A stretch of DNA of 49,368 nucleotides from Methylococcaceae bacterium TMED69 (GTDB taxonomy: Bacteria > Pseudomonadota > Gammaproteobacteria > Ga0077536). The DNA lies in assembly GCA_002170535.1 (NCBI GenBank), contig NHDW01000003.1, forward strand, positions 33,780-83,147, written 5' to 3'. The first letter of the stretch is position 1. Each line of letters begins with the position of its first letter. Of this stretch, positions 22,931-31,785 are shown in pieces. Under the pieces are notes generated by a model. It searched no databases. It had not been told where the DNA came from and saw only the letters and a list, made by a program, of their open reading frames with translations. Both the position numbers and the translations under genes were made by a program.

Positions 22931-23344
22931 CTAGTTATTTACTATTACCGGTGCCTTGTAATACTCAACGCTTGGAGACTCGCCAAATTTTGTGGTTATA
23001 TAATCAAACCATTCTGGCGTAAACCATGCGTTAGCCTTTTCTAAGGAATCCCAAAAGTAGACCCCTCCTGCTTTTTTGTTATCACCAGTTACTAAGTAAT
23101 ACTTACGAATTAAACCGTCTAAACCTTCATATTTAGGGACTGATTTTTCTAGAACTTTAACAAAAGCAGGGTAATCCTTCCCTCCGTCTCCGATTGAGAA
23201 TAAGACATTTACAACAACAGGACCCTCGTAATCCGCTAGGGTAACTCCATGAGAAAATACCGAGGAAGTCGACATTACACCAAATAATAAAAAAATATTA
23301 AACAGAATTACTTTTGGCGTTATTTTGGCTAGTAATGAATTCAT
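22931..23344 (-). CDS. Exported YdhR-like putative monooxygenase
   Basis: A 137-aa protein starting at the ATG at 23344. A signal peptide covers about residues 1-32 (LFNIFLLFGVMSTSSVFSHG). The mature part is a ferredoxin-like alpha/beta dimeric barrel: VVVNVLFSIG, LDGLIRKYYLVTG, and AGGVYFWDSLEKANAWFTPEW, the hallmark of the YdhR/PF08803 group. YdhR resembles cofactor-free monooxygenases of aromatic polyketides, but its activity is unproven. The longer upstream frame (to 23509) lacks a start with a ribosome site and would bury the signal peptide. It is first in the operon with AOR and the lipocalin. Confidence 0.78.
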   Translation of the reverse strand: MNSLLAKITPKVILFNIFLLFGVMSTSSVFSHGVTLADYEGPVVVNVLFSIGDGGKDYPAFVKVLEKSVPKYEGLDGLIRKYYLVTGDNKKAGGVYFWDSLEKANAWFTPEWFDYITTKFGESPSVEYYKAPVIVNN

Positions 23345-23420
23345 TTTTTTTCTCACTTTTTTATAGATTTGTATTAGATTGTATGCGAAAAAGAAGCGGA
23401 AGTCTGCTATATTTTGGTCG

Positions 23421-23717
23421 ATGGACAACGCAAGACGATATTTTCTCGACATTTTGAAAAAAATTATCTGGTCAATCGACAAGACGCCGGCTAAGCTAAA
23501 TTCAACCAAATGGTACTATCAGTTGTATCTAAACGATATCCTAAGGTCTGTCAAAGACGGTGTCGCCACTGAAGCATCGGACAAACTTTTAAAGAGATTA
23601 ACTAGATTTTACGTCGATAATGAAGCGAATTGTGAAATTTTAGCAAATACTTATCAAGAGGTTAGAAGAGGATATTTTTTATACAAAAAACAGAGAGATA
23701 AAGAGAAAACTGCATAG
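23421..23717 (+). CDS. Hypothetical basic helical protein
   Basis: A 98-aa protein starting at the ATG at 23421; codons upstream in frame offer only a TTG. It has no cysteine except one at about residue 75, and is helical and rich in Lys, Arg and Asn (YFLDILKKIIWSIDKTPAKL at the start, YFLYKKQRDKEKTA at the end). No signal peptide and no motif I recognise. It ends 8 nt before the next SDR gene, so the two are probably co-transcribed, and it diverges from the YdhR-like operon. Whether it is a real gene rests on the operon context and the uninterrupted frame. Confidence 0.5.
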   Translation: MDNARRYFLDILKKIIWSIDKTPAKLNSTKWYYQLYLNDILRSVKDGVATEASDKLLKRLTRFYVDNEANCEILANTYQEVRRGYFLYKKQRDKEKTA

Positions 23718-23725
23718 GTTCAAAA

Positions 23726-24373
23726 ATGCTTGATAAAAAAAATATTATAGTTACCGGGGCTCTTGGTCACCTAGGGACTGCAACTTGCAAAATACTTTCT
23801 AAACATGGGGCTACTGTTTATGGGTTAGATTTGTCACCGCAAGATAAACCTTTCAGAGTTCTAAAAGCTGATCTTTGTTCTATCGAAAGCATCGAAGAAG
23901 CTTGCCAAGATATTACTCCAGATGTCTTAATAAACATTGCTGGTGGATTTGCCCTTGATGACTCACCATTTGGCCCCTGCAAGGAAAACTGGAAGGAGAT
24001 GTTTAGGCTTAACGTAACAACATTAACAAATACGTCAAATGTAATCATTCCAAAATTAATTAACAGAAGAAAGGGAAGTATCGTTAATATTGGTGCCACT
24101 AGTGCACTGAAAGGAGCACCTAAGCTTTGCAGCTATATATGTGCCAAAAATGCGGTCATGAGAATCACCGAAACTCTAGCAGAAGAACTTGTAGGATCGG
24201 ATATCAGAGTGAATGCTATTAGCCCAAGTATAATAGATACTCCAATAAACAGGTTAGAAATGCCAGACGCAGACCCAAGGTCATGGACAAAACCAGAAGA
24301 AATCGCTGAGGTAATAAGCTTTCTTTGCTCGGAAAGTTCATCTTGTATCTCCGGGGCTATAATTCCAGTTTAA
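23726..24373 (+). CDS. Short SDR-family oxidoreductase
   Basis: A 215-aa SDR, shorter than the usual 250. The glycine motif is TGALGHLG (a variant of TGxxxGxG), followed by a shortened second strand with GLDLSPQDKP and DVLINIAGG in place of NNAG. The catalytic residues are retained: Ser in VNIGATSAL and Tyr-x3-Lys in CSYICAKNAV. The C-terminus ends at SGAIIPV without the long lid. It may be a SDR with an unusual substrate-binding loop. It overlaps the stop of the convergent alpha/beta hydrolase by 4 nt and follows the hypothetical gene at 23421. Confidence 0.82.
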   Translation: MLDKKNIIVTGALGHLGTATCKILSKHGATVYGLDLSPQDKPFRVLKADLCSIESIEEACQDITPDVLINIAGGFALDDSPFGPCKENWKEMFRLNVTTLTNTSNVIIPKLINRRKGSIVNIGATSALKGAPKLCSYICAKNAVMRITETLAEELVGSDIRVNAISPSIIDTPINRLEMPDADPRSWTKPEEIAEVISFLCSESSSCISGAIIPV

Positions 24374-25143
24374 TCCTTCGATTGGTGCTTGGCTAAAAAT
24401 GCATTGAGTAATTTAGCAAAGTAAACTGGCGTCTCTTGCTGCGGGTAATGGGCAGCATTATTGCAAACTTCTATCTCAGAGTTAGGATACCATTTAGCGA
24501 AAGTCTCACGCGCAGTAGATAAAGTAAAAGGTTCCATGTCATGTTCGCCAATAATCACCAAGGTAGGTGTTTCTATTCCATTTATTTCACTCAAAAAACC
24601 TTGATCTCTACAATTTTTAAAATATTCGGATTGGGCTTTTTTAAGCCGATTAGACCTAGTCTGCCGCACTTTAAATTCTGCCCATTCTTTTCCTAGCCTT
24701 TCACCGGCTAATGCATTAAAAGCTTTTACCAGCGCTTCGTTGGATTCAATCGATTCTTCGATTAAGGCAAAACCTTCGGGAGAAAAACTTAGCCCAGAGG
24801 CTGCAACAGGAGTATTCAAAATCGCAGATAAAACTCTATCATTTCCATCCAACATCACTCTTTGGGCAAGCATGCCGCTCATTGAATGCCCTATGACATG
24901 GAAGTTAGCCCACCCTAAGTTATCAGCCAAGTCCAGAATATCAGAAGATGCTTCAGCAGGAGAATATTCTCCTGGAATGTGTCTTGAGTGACCGTAGCCT
25001 CTAACCTCAGTGAACGCAAAAGTGAAATCCTTGGTATTAAAAAAATTTCTCGCAAAAGTCCAAGTATCTTTACATCCGTAAAAATCATGCATAACAATTA
25101 CGCCTTCTTTTCCAGAACCAAAAAGTTCATGAGCTAGAACCAT
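24370..25143 (-). CDS. Alpha/beta hydrolase
   Basis: A 257-aa soluble hydrolase. The nucleophile elbow is GHSMSG (Ser87), preceded by VIVMHDFYGCKDTW for the oxyanion region. The acid is the Asp in IIGEHDMEPFT and the base the His in NNAAHYPQQETP. The family cleaves esters, lactones, C-C bonds or peroxides; no specific subfamily is clear. It is downstream of an amidase by 18 nt with an AGGAG ribosome site, so an operon of two hydrolytic enzymes is likely. A lactone from a BVMO is one possible substrate type (inference). Confidence 0.85.
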   Translation of the reverse strand: MVLAHELFGSGKEGVIVMHDFYGCKDTWTFARNFFNTKDFTFAFTEVRGYGHSRHIPGEYSPAEASSDILDLADNLGWANFHVIGHSMSGMLAQRVMLDGNDRVLSAILNTPVAASGLSFSPEGFALIEESIESNEALVKAFNALAGERLGKEWAEFKVRQTRSNRLKKAQSEYFKNCRDQGFLSEINGIETPTLVIIGEHDMEPFTLSTARETFAKWYPNSEIEVCNNAAHYPQQETPVYFAKLLNAFLAKHQSKD

Positions 25144-25161
25144 AGTTTTGTCTCCTATTAT

Positions 25162-26661
25162 TTACCTATTCTCAAACGCATAAGCGGCTGCTAACAGTTT
25201 ACTTTCTTCAAAAAATCGACCCGTTAACATTAAACCTATTGGTAGTCCATTGTGATGGCCACAGGGAATTGATATTGAGGGGTGCCCTGTTAAGTCCGCT
25301 GCAGGCGTGTTAACTGCCATTTCTAGCGATTTTGATACTATTTCTTGCGCCTTAGCGTCATGTTTCGGAATCTCAGTTGCGACCATTGGCAAAGTTGGCA
25401 TCAAGATCAAATCATAATCTTTGAATTTAACCTCATAGTCTCTTCTTAAAAGTCGACGCAAATTCTGAGATTTCGCGTAGAAATGAGAACTATATTTTTG
25501 AGATATATACTCCCCGACTAACATAATTAATTCAGTTTGAGGGCCGAATCCATCAGTAAGGGTGCGCCAATCTTTATGTGCATCTACCAAAGAAGGAGAG
25601 AAATATCCTTCAGCATTTTTGCCATACCCATTTCCATGCATTGAAGAACAAACCAAACCCTCAAGATATATCGGAGTCCAAATAGCTGTAGCAAACCTAT
25701 GGTTGGGAATAGAGATAGGCTCAACAGTGGCGCCCATCTTCTTGAACTGATCGGCGGCCTCAAGTACAGCCTTATCAACTGCAGGCTCAGAATTATCGAA
25801 ATTAAATCCTTCCTTTAAAATCCCAATTTTTAAATTTTCACAACCATCTTTAAGTTTCGACAAATACCCATCCCCTTTGGGCATTTTAGGAACGCTTCCT
25901 GACTCTTGATCTTCTCGAATCAAAACTTCTAGCAAAAGAGCGCAATCCTCAACTGTTTTACTCATCGGACCCACATAGTCAACAGTAGTTTCAATTGGCA
26001 TGATACCGTCGCAAGAAACGAGACCAAATGTTGCTTTCATTCCTACTATCCCGCAAAAAGAGGCGGGGATTCGACATGAACCCCCATGATCAGTCCCCAC
26101 TGCTAAATGGACATCACCTGATGCAATCAGCGATCCACAACCGCTTGATGAACCGCCAGAGGAGTATCCCCGTCTAATAGGGTTATGAACTGGACCCTTA
26201 GCGTTAGTATGACTTCCTCCAGAAGTGCAAAAATATTCACAACTGGCCTTACCTTTTATGACACCTGCTGCATCTAAAACGTTTTTTACAACGGTGGCAT
26301 CAACTTCAGGCACGAAGCCTTCTAGTGTTGACGAACCATTCATCATAGGCACATTCTGCACCATAATGTTATCTTTAAATGCAACAGATTTACCTTTTAA
26401 AATTCCTTCTTCTGAACCTTTAATATCTGTTAACCAGTACCAAGCATTATTAGGGTTTTCTTTATCGGACGGAGGACGCCCTTTGTCTCGAGGATATTTT
26501 GATATCGGTAGAAAATTCTCTAATCCATCTACCAAATCATAAGCCTGAAGAGTTCCGTTCACTAGTTCTTTATACTCAGCAATCTGATCCTCGGATAAAT
26601 TTATATTTAGAGATTTTGAAACTGCCTTAAGCTGTTCATCATCAATTTTTTCTACAGGCAT
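25162..26661 (-). CDS. Amidase signature-family enzyme
   Basis: A 499-aa AS-family amidase. The Ser-cisSer-Lys triad is visible: Lys96 in SVAFKDNIM, the cis-Ser in the GYSSGGSSSGCGSLIASGD glycine-serine block (about 166-182), and nucleophile Ser195 in GTDHGGSCRIPASFCG. The rest (VDYVGPMSKTVEDCALLLEVL, GHPSISIPCGHHNGLPIGLMLTGR) follows the family throughout. It is cytoplasmic with no signal peptide. Family members hydrolyse aliphatic or aryl amides, or serve as GatA; no gatC or gatB is nearby and the usual GatA N-terminus is absent, so it is a catabolic amidase. It heads an operon with an alpha/beta hydrolase. Confidence 0.9.
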   Translation of the reverse strand: MPVEKIDDEQLKAVSKSLNINLSEDQIAEYKELVNGTLQAYDLVDGLENFLPISKYPRDKGRPPSDKENPNNAWYWLTDIKGSEEGILKGKSVAFKDNIMVQNVPMMNGSSTLEGFVPEVDATVVKNVLDAAGVIKGKASCEYFCTSGGSHTNAKGPVHNPIRRGYSSGGSSSGCGSLIASGDVHLAVGTDHGGSCRIPASFCGIVGMKATFGLVSCDGIMPIETTVDYVGPMSKTVEDCALLLEVLIREDQESGSVPKMPKGDGYLSKLKDGCENLKIGILKEGFNFDNSEPAVDKAVLEAADQFKKMGATVEPISIPNHRFATAIWTPIYLEGLVCSSMHGNGYGKNAEGYFSPSLVDAHKDWRTLTDGFGPQTELIMLVGEYISQKYSSHFYAKSQNLRRLLRRDYEVKFKDYDLILMPTLPMVATEIPKHDAKAQEIVSKSLEMAVNTPAADLTGHPSISIPCGHHNGLPIGLMLTGRFFEESKLLAAAYAFENR

Positions 26662-26737
26662 TAAGCACTCCTTATCAAAATAGTTGTTTTTCTGTTATCA
26701 TTATTAGTACGTTAACAAAAATTTAAAGGAATATAAA

Positions 26738-27109
26738 ATGACCTCTAAAGAATTTTTGGCTACTTTCACCCAAGCCTGGAATGATCACGATGTAGATAAA
26801 TTAATGGAACATATGGATTCAGATTGCGCTTTTTACGCATCAGTTGGTTTTGATGAAGAGGGCACAAAATGCGAAGGGTGGGACGAGGTCAAAAAAGGAT
26901 TCGCTAGTCTTTGGGAGGGTTATCCGGATGCCAAGTTTGAACCTGTAGGGGAAGATTTTTTTAGCGGTGATAGAGGTTGTTGCGAGTGGATTTTCACTGG
27001 CACACGAAAGAGTGACGGGAAAAAAGTGAGGGCACGTGGATGCGATGTTTACACATTTAAAAACGGAAAAATTGCACTCAAAAACTCTATGAGAAAACAA
27101 GAGCCCTAA
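26738..27109 (+). CDS. NTF2-like/SnoaL-like protein
   Basis: A 123-aa cone-shaped-fold protein (FLATFTQAWNDHDVDKLMEHMDSDCAFYAS, then CEWIFTGTRKSDGKKVRARGCDVYTFKNGKI), typical of SnoaL/ketosteroid-isomerase-like small proteins. Such folds bind hydrophobic ligands or act as isomerases or cyclases. No catalytic residues can be assigned with confidence. It diverges from the amidase gene and overlaps the stop of glnD by 4 nt. Confidence 0.75.
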   Translation: MTSKEFLATFTQAWNDHDVDKLMEHMDSDCAFYASVGFDEEGTKCEGWDEVKKGFASLWEGYPDAKFEPVGEDFFSGDRGCCEWIFTGTRKSDGKKVRARGCDVYTFKNGKIALKNSMRKQEP

Positions 27110-29670
27110 TTAATACGAGCTACAGCTTCTAACCTCTTTATAACGCCATTGGTTTGCTGGGTGCCGAGTTTTCTTCCATTTTTAGAAACTAAAAAAAACA
27201 TATCCACCGCTTTTTCCCCGAAAGTACTAGCGCTCACTCCTTTCAAAATAAGGTCTTCTGCTAGCAAGGCACTCGCCAAAGTCGCAAGCAGACCTTTTCG
27301 GTCGGCCGCTATCACCTCTATTGCGGTAACATTGTGACCAGCACTCTCATGTTGCTTGACAGAGACAGGTAAAGCTCTCATTAAAATATCGGGATTAGAT
27401 GCATTTTCAACGCTAATATTTGACCCGGTTGTTAAAATTTTATTGAGTTGAACTTTAATCCGATTGAGATGGTTTTGTTCCAGCAAAGCTTGATCATTGT
27501 GATCTGTAATATGAAAAACATCCATAACCCTGCTATCTTTCAAAGTGTAAGCATTGGCGGTAATTATTTTAATATTAAGATCAGCCAATCCCGCCGCTAA
27601 AGATGCAAACAAACCATTACGATCTTCACCCCATGCAAGTATTTTAGTAAATCCACGCTCCTCTTCAAAAAAAATTTTTACGCCAGAATAATTATTAAGC
27701 GTAGTACAGAACTCAAGGGTGATTGCTGGTGAGCTGTTTAATATAAGTGAGCTTGGTAGTATCTCTAATATTGTTTTTATTTTTTTGCTCATTTCAGGAT
27801 TTGATAAAGAAACGACTGCTTTTTTTCTAGATTTTATTCGCAGCGCTTGGGCGCTCGCGGGCATTTGTCCTGTTCGCATTAAATTGTCCGTAGCATGAAA
27901 TAGTTGAAAAAAAAGATATTTTTTCCATTCAGTAAGGGTGCCTGGTCCGACAGCCGCTACATCTACAATAGTAAGCAAAAACAAAGCTATCAACCTTTCC
28001 CTTTCCCCCACCAAAACAGCAAATTCCTCAATGATATTCCTATCATTGATGTCAAAGTGTTGAGCAGTTTTGGAAAGAACCAAATGATTCAAAACTAACC
28101 AGGAGACTAATTCAGCATCATAATCCGTAAGCCCCAACTTTTTACAAAATTTCTGAGCTAGCTCTGCACCAATTTTTGAGTGGTCGCCTTTTCGACCTTT
28201 AGCAATATCATGATATAGCACGGCTATATAGAGTAGTTCTGGTTTTTCCAAAGACTTTTTCAAAGTAGATAAAAAAGCCAGATTCATTTTCCCTTCTTCT
28301 ATCAGGTTAAAGTTGTTCATAAAAGAGATGCCTCTAATAGTATGAGCATCAACAGTAAAATGGTGGTATCGATCAAATTGACCAAACCCAGTGATTTTCT
28401 GAAAATCCAAACAGAATTTGCCTAGGACCCCCGTTTCATGCATAAGCTGCAAACTTCTAGAAACATGCAAATCTGATTGCAATATAGACAAAAACAAGAC
28501 ACCCAGCTTAGACTTTATTTTTGAGCTAGAATTTAGTAAATTTTTATTGAGCCGAATAAATCGTAGTGTGTTGCTGTTGAGAGCAACGTCATAAATCTGC
28601 GAAAGACGGAAAACGTCCATCAGATTGATTGGATTTTTTAAAAATTCCCTTTCGTCAATTACCGATAAAACACCGCCTGATATTCTAATACCTCCACTTA
28701 ATATACGAGCTTTTGTCGGTGGGCTTGGGGTAATCCTCTCTTCAAAATGAAGCATAAATATATCCGTGAGCTCAGCTATTGTCTTTACTTTTAAAAAATA
28801 ATTTTTTAAAAATCTCTCAGCTGTTTGAGAATCACTCGATCCCCTGTATCGCAGACGCTTTGCTAATCTAAATTGATACTCAAAACTTAAAATATCATTT
28901 TCTCTTCCTGATTCTAAATGAAGTGCAGTACGCACTTTCCATAGAAAGTCTCTTGCTTTTACAAAACCATCAAATTCTGCTTCACTGACAATTTTTTCAT
29001 TTATTAATTTGCGAGCTGCCGAAACGCGATACCAGACCATTGACAACCAAAATATTGTGCTTACGTCTCTCAGCCCTCCCTTCCCATTTTTGACATTTGG
29101 CTCCATACAAAAAGCTGTGTCACCAAAACTGGCTCTACGAACTTTTAATTCTTGCAATTTTTGGAGACAAAACTTTGTTTGTCTACACAAGTCCCAGTTT
29201 TCTATCGCTTCAGTTCTACATAATTGTTCATATAACTGCCCCTTTCCCGATAATAATCTTGACTCTAAAAAAGCAGTTCTGGCATGGTGGTCTATTTCGA
29301 AAAAAATCCTCGCTTCTTTAACACTCCTCACAGAATGGGAAAAATTAGCTCCAGAATCCCAAATCATTTGCGCAAACTTGGAAAGCAATTTTTTCAATTC
29401 AAGAGACATGTCATCGCCAACTAGTATCAACAAATCCCAATCTGAGTGAGGACATAATTCCGATCGGCCAAAGCCGCCAATCGCTATTAGATCAACATCA
29501 TCATTTATTAATCTAGCGCAGTTTTGCCAAACAGAAATAATAAATTCATCGACAGAATAGGAAAAATTTTTTACGATTGCTCGTCCATTATTTCGACCGT
29601 CTAGTCTTTTTTCGCAAGCCTGCAAAATTTCTTTTCTCGTAGATTGTAATTCTTCAATAGCAACTAACAT
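27106..29670 (-). CDS. glnD: Bifunctional PII uridylyltransferase/uridylyl-removing enzyme
   Basis: An 854-aa GlnD, normal for gammaproteobacteria. The nucleotidyltransferase motif is AIGGFGRSELCPHSDWDLLIL (63-83) with metal-binding Asp77 and Asp79. The HD domain follows after FDRYHHFTVDAHTIR, with VLYHDIAKGRKGDHS carrying the His-Asp pair. Two C-terminal ACT domains (GLFASLAAGLADLNIKII and KGLLATLASALLAEDLIL) sense glutamine. GlnD modifies PII under nitrogen limitation and so activates the NtrB/NtrC and glutamine synthetase cascade. Here it is downstream of an SDR by 27 nt and a CaiB gene, instead of the usual map/dapD setting. A sigma-54/NtrC-type promoter is in this same window at 38.8-39.0 kb. 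Confidence 0.95.
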   Translation of the reverse strand: MLVAIEELQSTRKEILQACEKRLDGRNNGRAIVKNFSYSVDEFIISVWQNCARLINDDVDLIAIGGFGRSELCPHSDWDLLILVGDDMSLELKKLLSKFAQMIWDSGANFSHSVRSVKEARIFFEIDHHARTAFLESRLLSGKGQLYEQLCRTEAIENWDLCRQTKFCLQKLQELKVRRASFGDTAFCMEPNVKNGKGGLRDVSTIFWLSMVWYRVSAARKLINEKIVSEAEFDGFVKARDFLWKVRTALHLESGRENDILSFEYQFRLAKRLRYRGSSDSQTAERFLKNYFLKVKTIAELTDIFMLHFEERITPSPPTKARILSGGIRISGGVLSVIDEREFLKNPINLMDVFRLSQIYDVALNSNTLRFIRLNKNLLNSSSKIKSKLGVLFLSILQSDLHVSRSLQLMHETGVLGKFCLDFQKITGFGQFDRYHHFTVDAHTIRGISFMNNFNLIEEGKMNLAFLSTLKKSLEKPELLYIAVLYHDIAKGRKGDHSKIGAELAQKFCKKLGLTDYDAELVSWLVLNHLVLSKTAQHFDINDRNIIEEFAVLVGERERLIALFLLTIVDVAAVGPGTLTEWKKYLFFQLFHATDNLMRTGQMPASAQALRIKSRKKAVVSLSNPEMSKKIKTILEILPSSLILNSSPAITLEFCTTLNNYSGVKIFFEEERGFTKILAWGEDRNGLFASLAAGLADLNIKIITANAYTLKDSRVMDVFHITDHNDQALLEQNHLNRIKVQLNKILTTGSNISVENASNPDILMRALPVSVKQHESAGHNVTAIEVIAADRKGLLATLASALLAEDLILKGVSASTFGEKAVDMFFLVSKNGRKLGTQQTNGVIKRLEAVARIN

Positions 29671-29697
29671 AAATTTTTTTCCGCATAAAAATGATCA

Positions 29698-30471
29698 TTA
29701 GATGATAGAAGCGCCGCCATCAATAATGAAATTTTGTCCAGTTGCAAAACTGGACGCCTCAGAAGCCAAAAAAACCGCAATTCCTCCAAATTCTTCTGGT
29801 CTGCCTAGACGACGTAGTGGCGTGTTCTTTTTAATTATTGAGGTAACTTCCTCATCTTCCCATAATTTGCGAGCGAATTCCGTTTTAACCAAACCAGGTG
29901 AGATTGCATTTACACGAATGCCATATTTACCAAATTCTGATGCAAGATTCCTAACCATTTGCAAATCGGCGGCTTTTGAAACGCAGTAACCCCCAATATT
30001 ACTGTCTGCCCTTATTCCTCCTATTGAGGAAACAACAATTATTGAACCTGATTTTTTTTTCTTCATTCCTACACTGACTAGTCTAATAAGATGAAAATTG
30101 GAAACTACATTTATATTTAGAATTTTTGAAAATTCCTCATCTTTCATCGATATCATGGGCCCATAAACCGGATTAATGGCTGCATTAGTGACTAAAATGT
30201 CAGGATCGCCGAATTTTTCGGTTGTTAAACTGTACAATTTTTTTAAATCTTCATTTTTCCCAATATGAGCAGAAACAGGAAAGGCCAAACCGTCTTTCGA
30301 TTCATTTTCTAAATTTATTTCAGAGGCGGTCTTTTCGCACGCCGCAACATTCCTGCTGCTAATGACAACATTCGCTCCATGGAAAACAAGCTGCCTTGCA
30401 ATCTCCTTTCCGATACCTCGACTAGAGCCTGTCACTATTGCCGTTTTACCTTTGAGGTTAAATATGTTCAT
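29698..30471 (-). CDS. SDR-family oxidoreductase
   Basis: A 257-aa classical SDR with TGSSRGIGKEIARQL for NAD(P) binding, TNAAINPVYGP (strand 4), a catalytic Ser in IIVVSSIGGIRA, and Tyr-x3-Lys in GGYCVSKAA. The PG motif after the active site (NAISPGLVKTEFA) and the RPEEFGGIAVFLASEASSFATGQNFIIDGG end are standard. The enzyme would oxidise or reduce a hydroxyl or keto group on an unknown, probably CoA-linked, substrate. It lies 12 nt downstream of the CaiB gene in the same operon and 27 nt upstream of glnD. Confidence 0.87.
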   Translation of the reverse strand: MNIFNLKGKTAIVTGSSRGIGKEIARQLVFHGANVVISSRNVAACEKTASEINLENESKDGLAFPVSAHIGKNEDLKKLYSLTTEKFGDPDILVTNAAINPVYGPMISMKDEEFSKILNINVVSNFHLIRLVSVGMKKKKSGSIIVVSSIGGIRADSNIGGYCVSKAADLQMVRNLASEFGKYGIRVNAISPGLVKTEFARKLWEDEEVTSIIKKNTPLRRLGRPEEFGGIAVFLASEASSFATGQNFIIDGGASII

Positions 30472-30483
30472 AAGTACTATTTT

Positions 30484-31683
30484 TCATTTATTTCGCCTGG
30501 AGACCAAAATATTATTTTTTTCAAACATTAAAAATTCAGCCTCAGAAAATCCAAGTTGCTCTACAACCACCTCTCGGTTATGCTGCCCAAGATGTGGAGC
30601 CTCAAGTGATAGAGTATTTTGGTCTGAGAATTTAAAAGGAAAACCGGGAATCAAAAATGTTCCCAATGTGTCATCACGAATTTCTCTAACCTGTTCTCGC
30701 GATTTAAAGTAAGGGTGGTTAATGGCTTCATAAGGTTCTAATACCGGCGCCGCGGGAACTCTGAAGCTTTCAAATATTTCGAGCACTTCATCATTAGTTC
30801 TATAGCTTTTTGCCCATCTTTCAATGATCTCTTTTAGAATATCTTGATTTCGTGCTCTCGACCCTAAATCATGAAATCTTTGATCATCAATTAGCTCCGG
30901 CTTACCCATAGCTTTACAAACAAGAGGCCACTGTCGTTGCAAGGATAAAATTACGAGGAATCCAGTTGGGCCCTGAAATACCCCAAACGGAGCTATCAAC
31001 TCATGATGAGTCCCACATCGCTTTGGTTTCCAGTTGTCATCGGATAACGATGACCCTTGGATAGATAAATCATGCATATGAAAAAGAGCATCTACCATAC
31101 TGATATCAATAAACTGGCCTCTCCCTGTTCTCATCCGGTGGAACAAAGCCATTCCAATCCCAGCAAAAGCGTGAACGCCCGCCCCTACATCAGCAATTCC
31201 GATACCCACTGGTGTGGGGGGACCCTTTCTTTCACCAGTCATATGCATTAAACCAGAAAATGCTTGGGCGGCCCAATCATAACCCGTTTTATGGGATAAG
31301 TGGCCAGTTTTTCCGTACATGGAGATAGAGGCCATAACAAGCCTGTCATTGAGGTTCTTCACGTTTTTCCAATCCCATTTTCTTTTTTCTAATACACCAG
31401 GTCCTAGATTTTCAACAAATACATCGGCTTGCTTTATAAGTCTTTCAATAATTTGACTGGAGCCTGATTTCTTTATGTCAAGCCCCACACTTTTTTTACC
31501 CCTATTTTGCTGAACGAAATATCCACTTGTCCCCTTTTTCGATATAGGCAAAGACCTTGATGGGTCTCCGTCAGGCGCGATTTCAATCTTTATTACTTCG
31601 GCTCCAAGTTCAGCCATTAATCTACCTACAGTAGGACCGGCAAGATACTGGGTAATATCTAGAACTTTTATTCCTTCAAGCAT
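30484..31683 (-). CDS. CaiB/BaiF-family CoA-transferase
   Basis: A 399-aa class III CoA-transferase from the ATG at 31683; TTG codons at 31689 and 31704 lie nearer a GAGGA and cannot be excluded as starts. It begins MLEGIKVLDITQYLAGPTVGRLMAELGAEVIKIE, then NRGKKSVGLDIKK, ADVFVENLGPGV and TGYDWAAQAFSGLM. GIGIADVGAGVHA carries the catalytic Asp region. The family moves CoA between acids by an aspartyl-CoA intermediate. It diverges from the Fe-ADH and is followed by an SDR and glnD. Substrate unknown. Confidence 0.85.
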   Translation of the reverse strand: MLEGIKVLDITQYLAGPTVGRLMAELGAEVIKIEIAPDGDPSRSLPISKKGTSGYFVQQNRGKKSVGLDIKKSGSSQIIERLIKQADVFVENLGPGVLEKRKWDWKNVKNLNDRLVMASISMYGKTGHLSHKTGYDWAAQAFSGLMHMTGERKGPPTPVGIGIADVGAGVHAFAGIGMALFHRMRTGRGQFIDISMVDALFHMHDLSIQGSSLSDDNWKPKRCGTHHELIAPFGVFQGPTGFLVILSLQRQWPLVCKAMGKPELIDDQRFHDLGSRARNQDILKEIIERWAKSYRTNDEVLEIFESFRVPAAPVLEPYEAINHPYFKSREQVREIRDDTLGTFLIPGFPFKFSDQNTLSLEAPHLGQHNREVVVEQLGFSEAEFLMFEKNNILVSRRNK

Positions 31684-31785
31684 TTGCAATCTATTAATCC
31701 TCAAAAAGACACATGGAGTTTATCTTTATAATACAATATTTTAACATTGGTCCAATCTTACTTAACATTTAATCTGGGGGAATTT

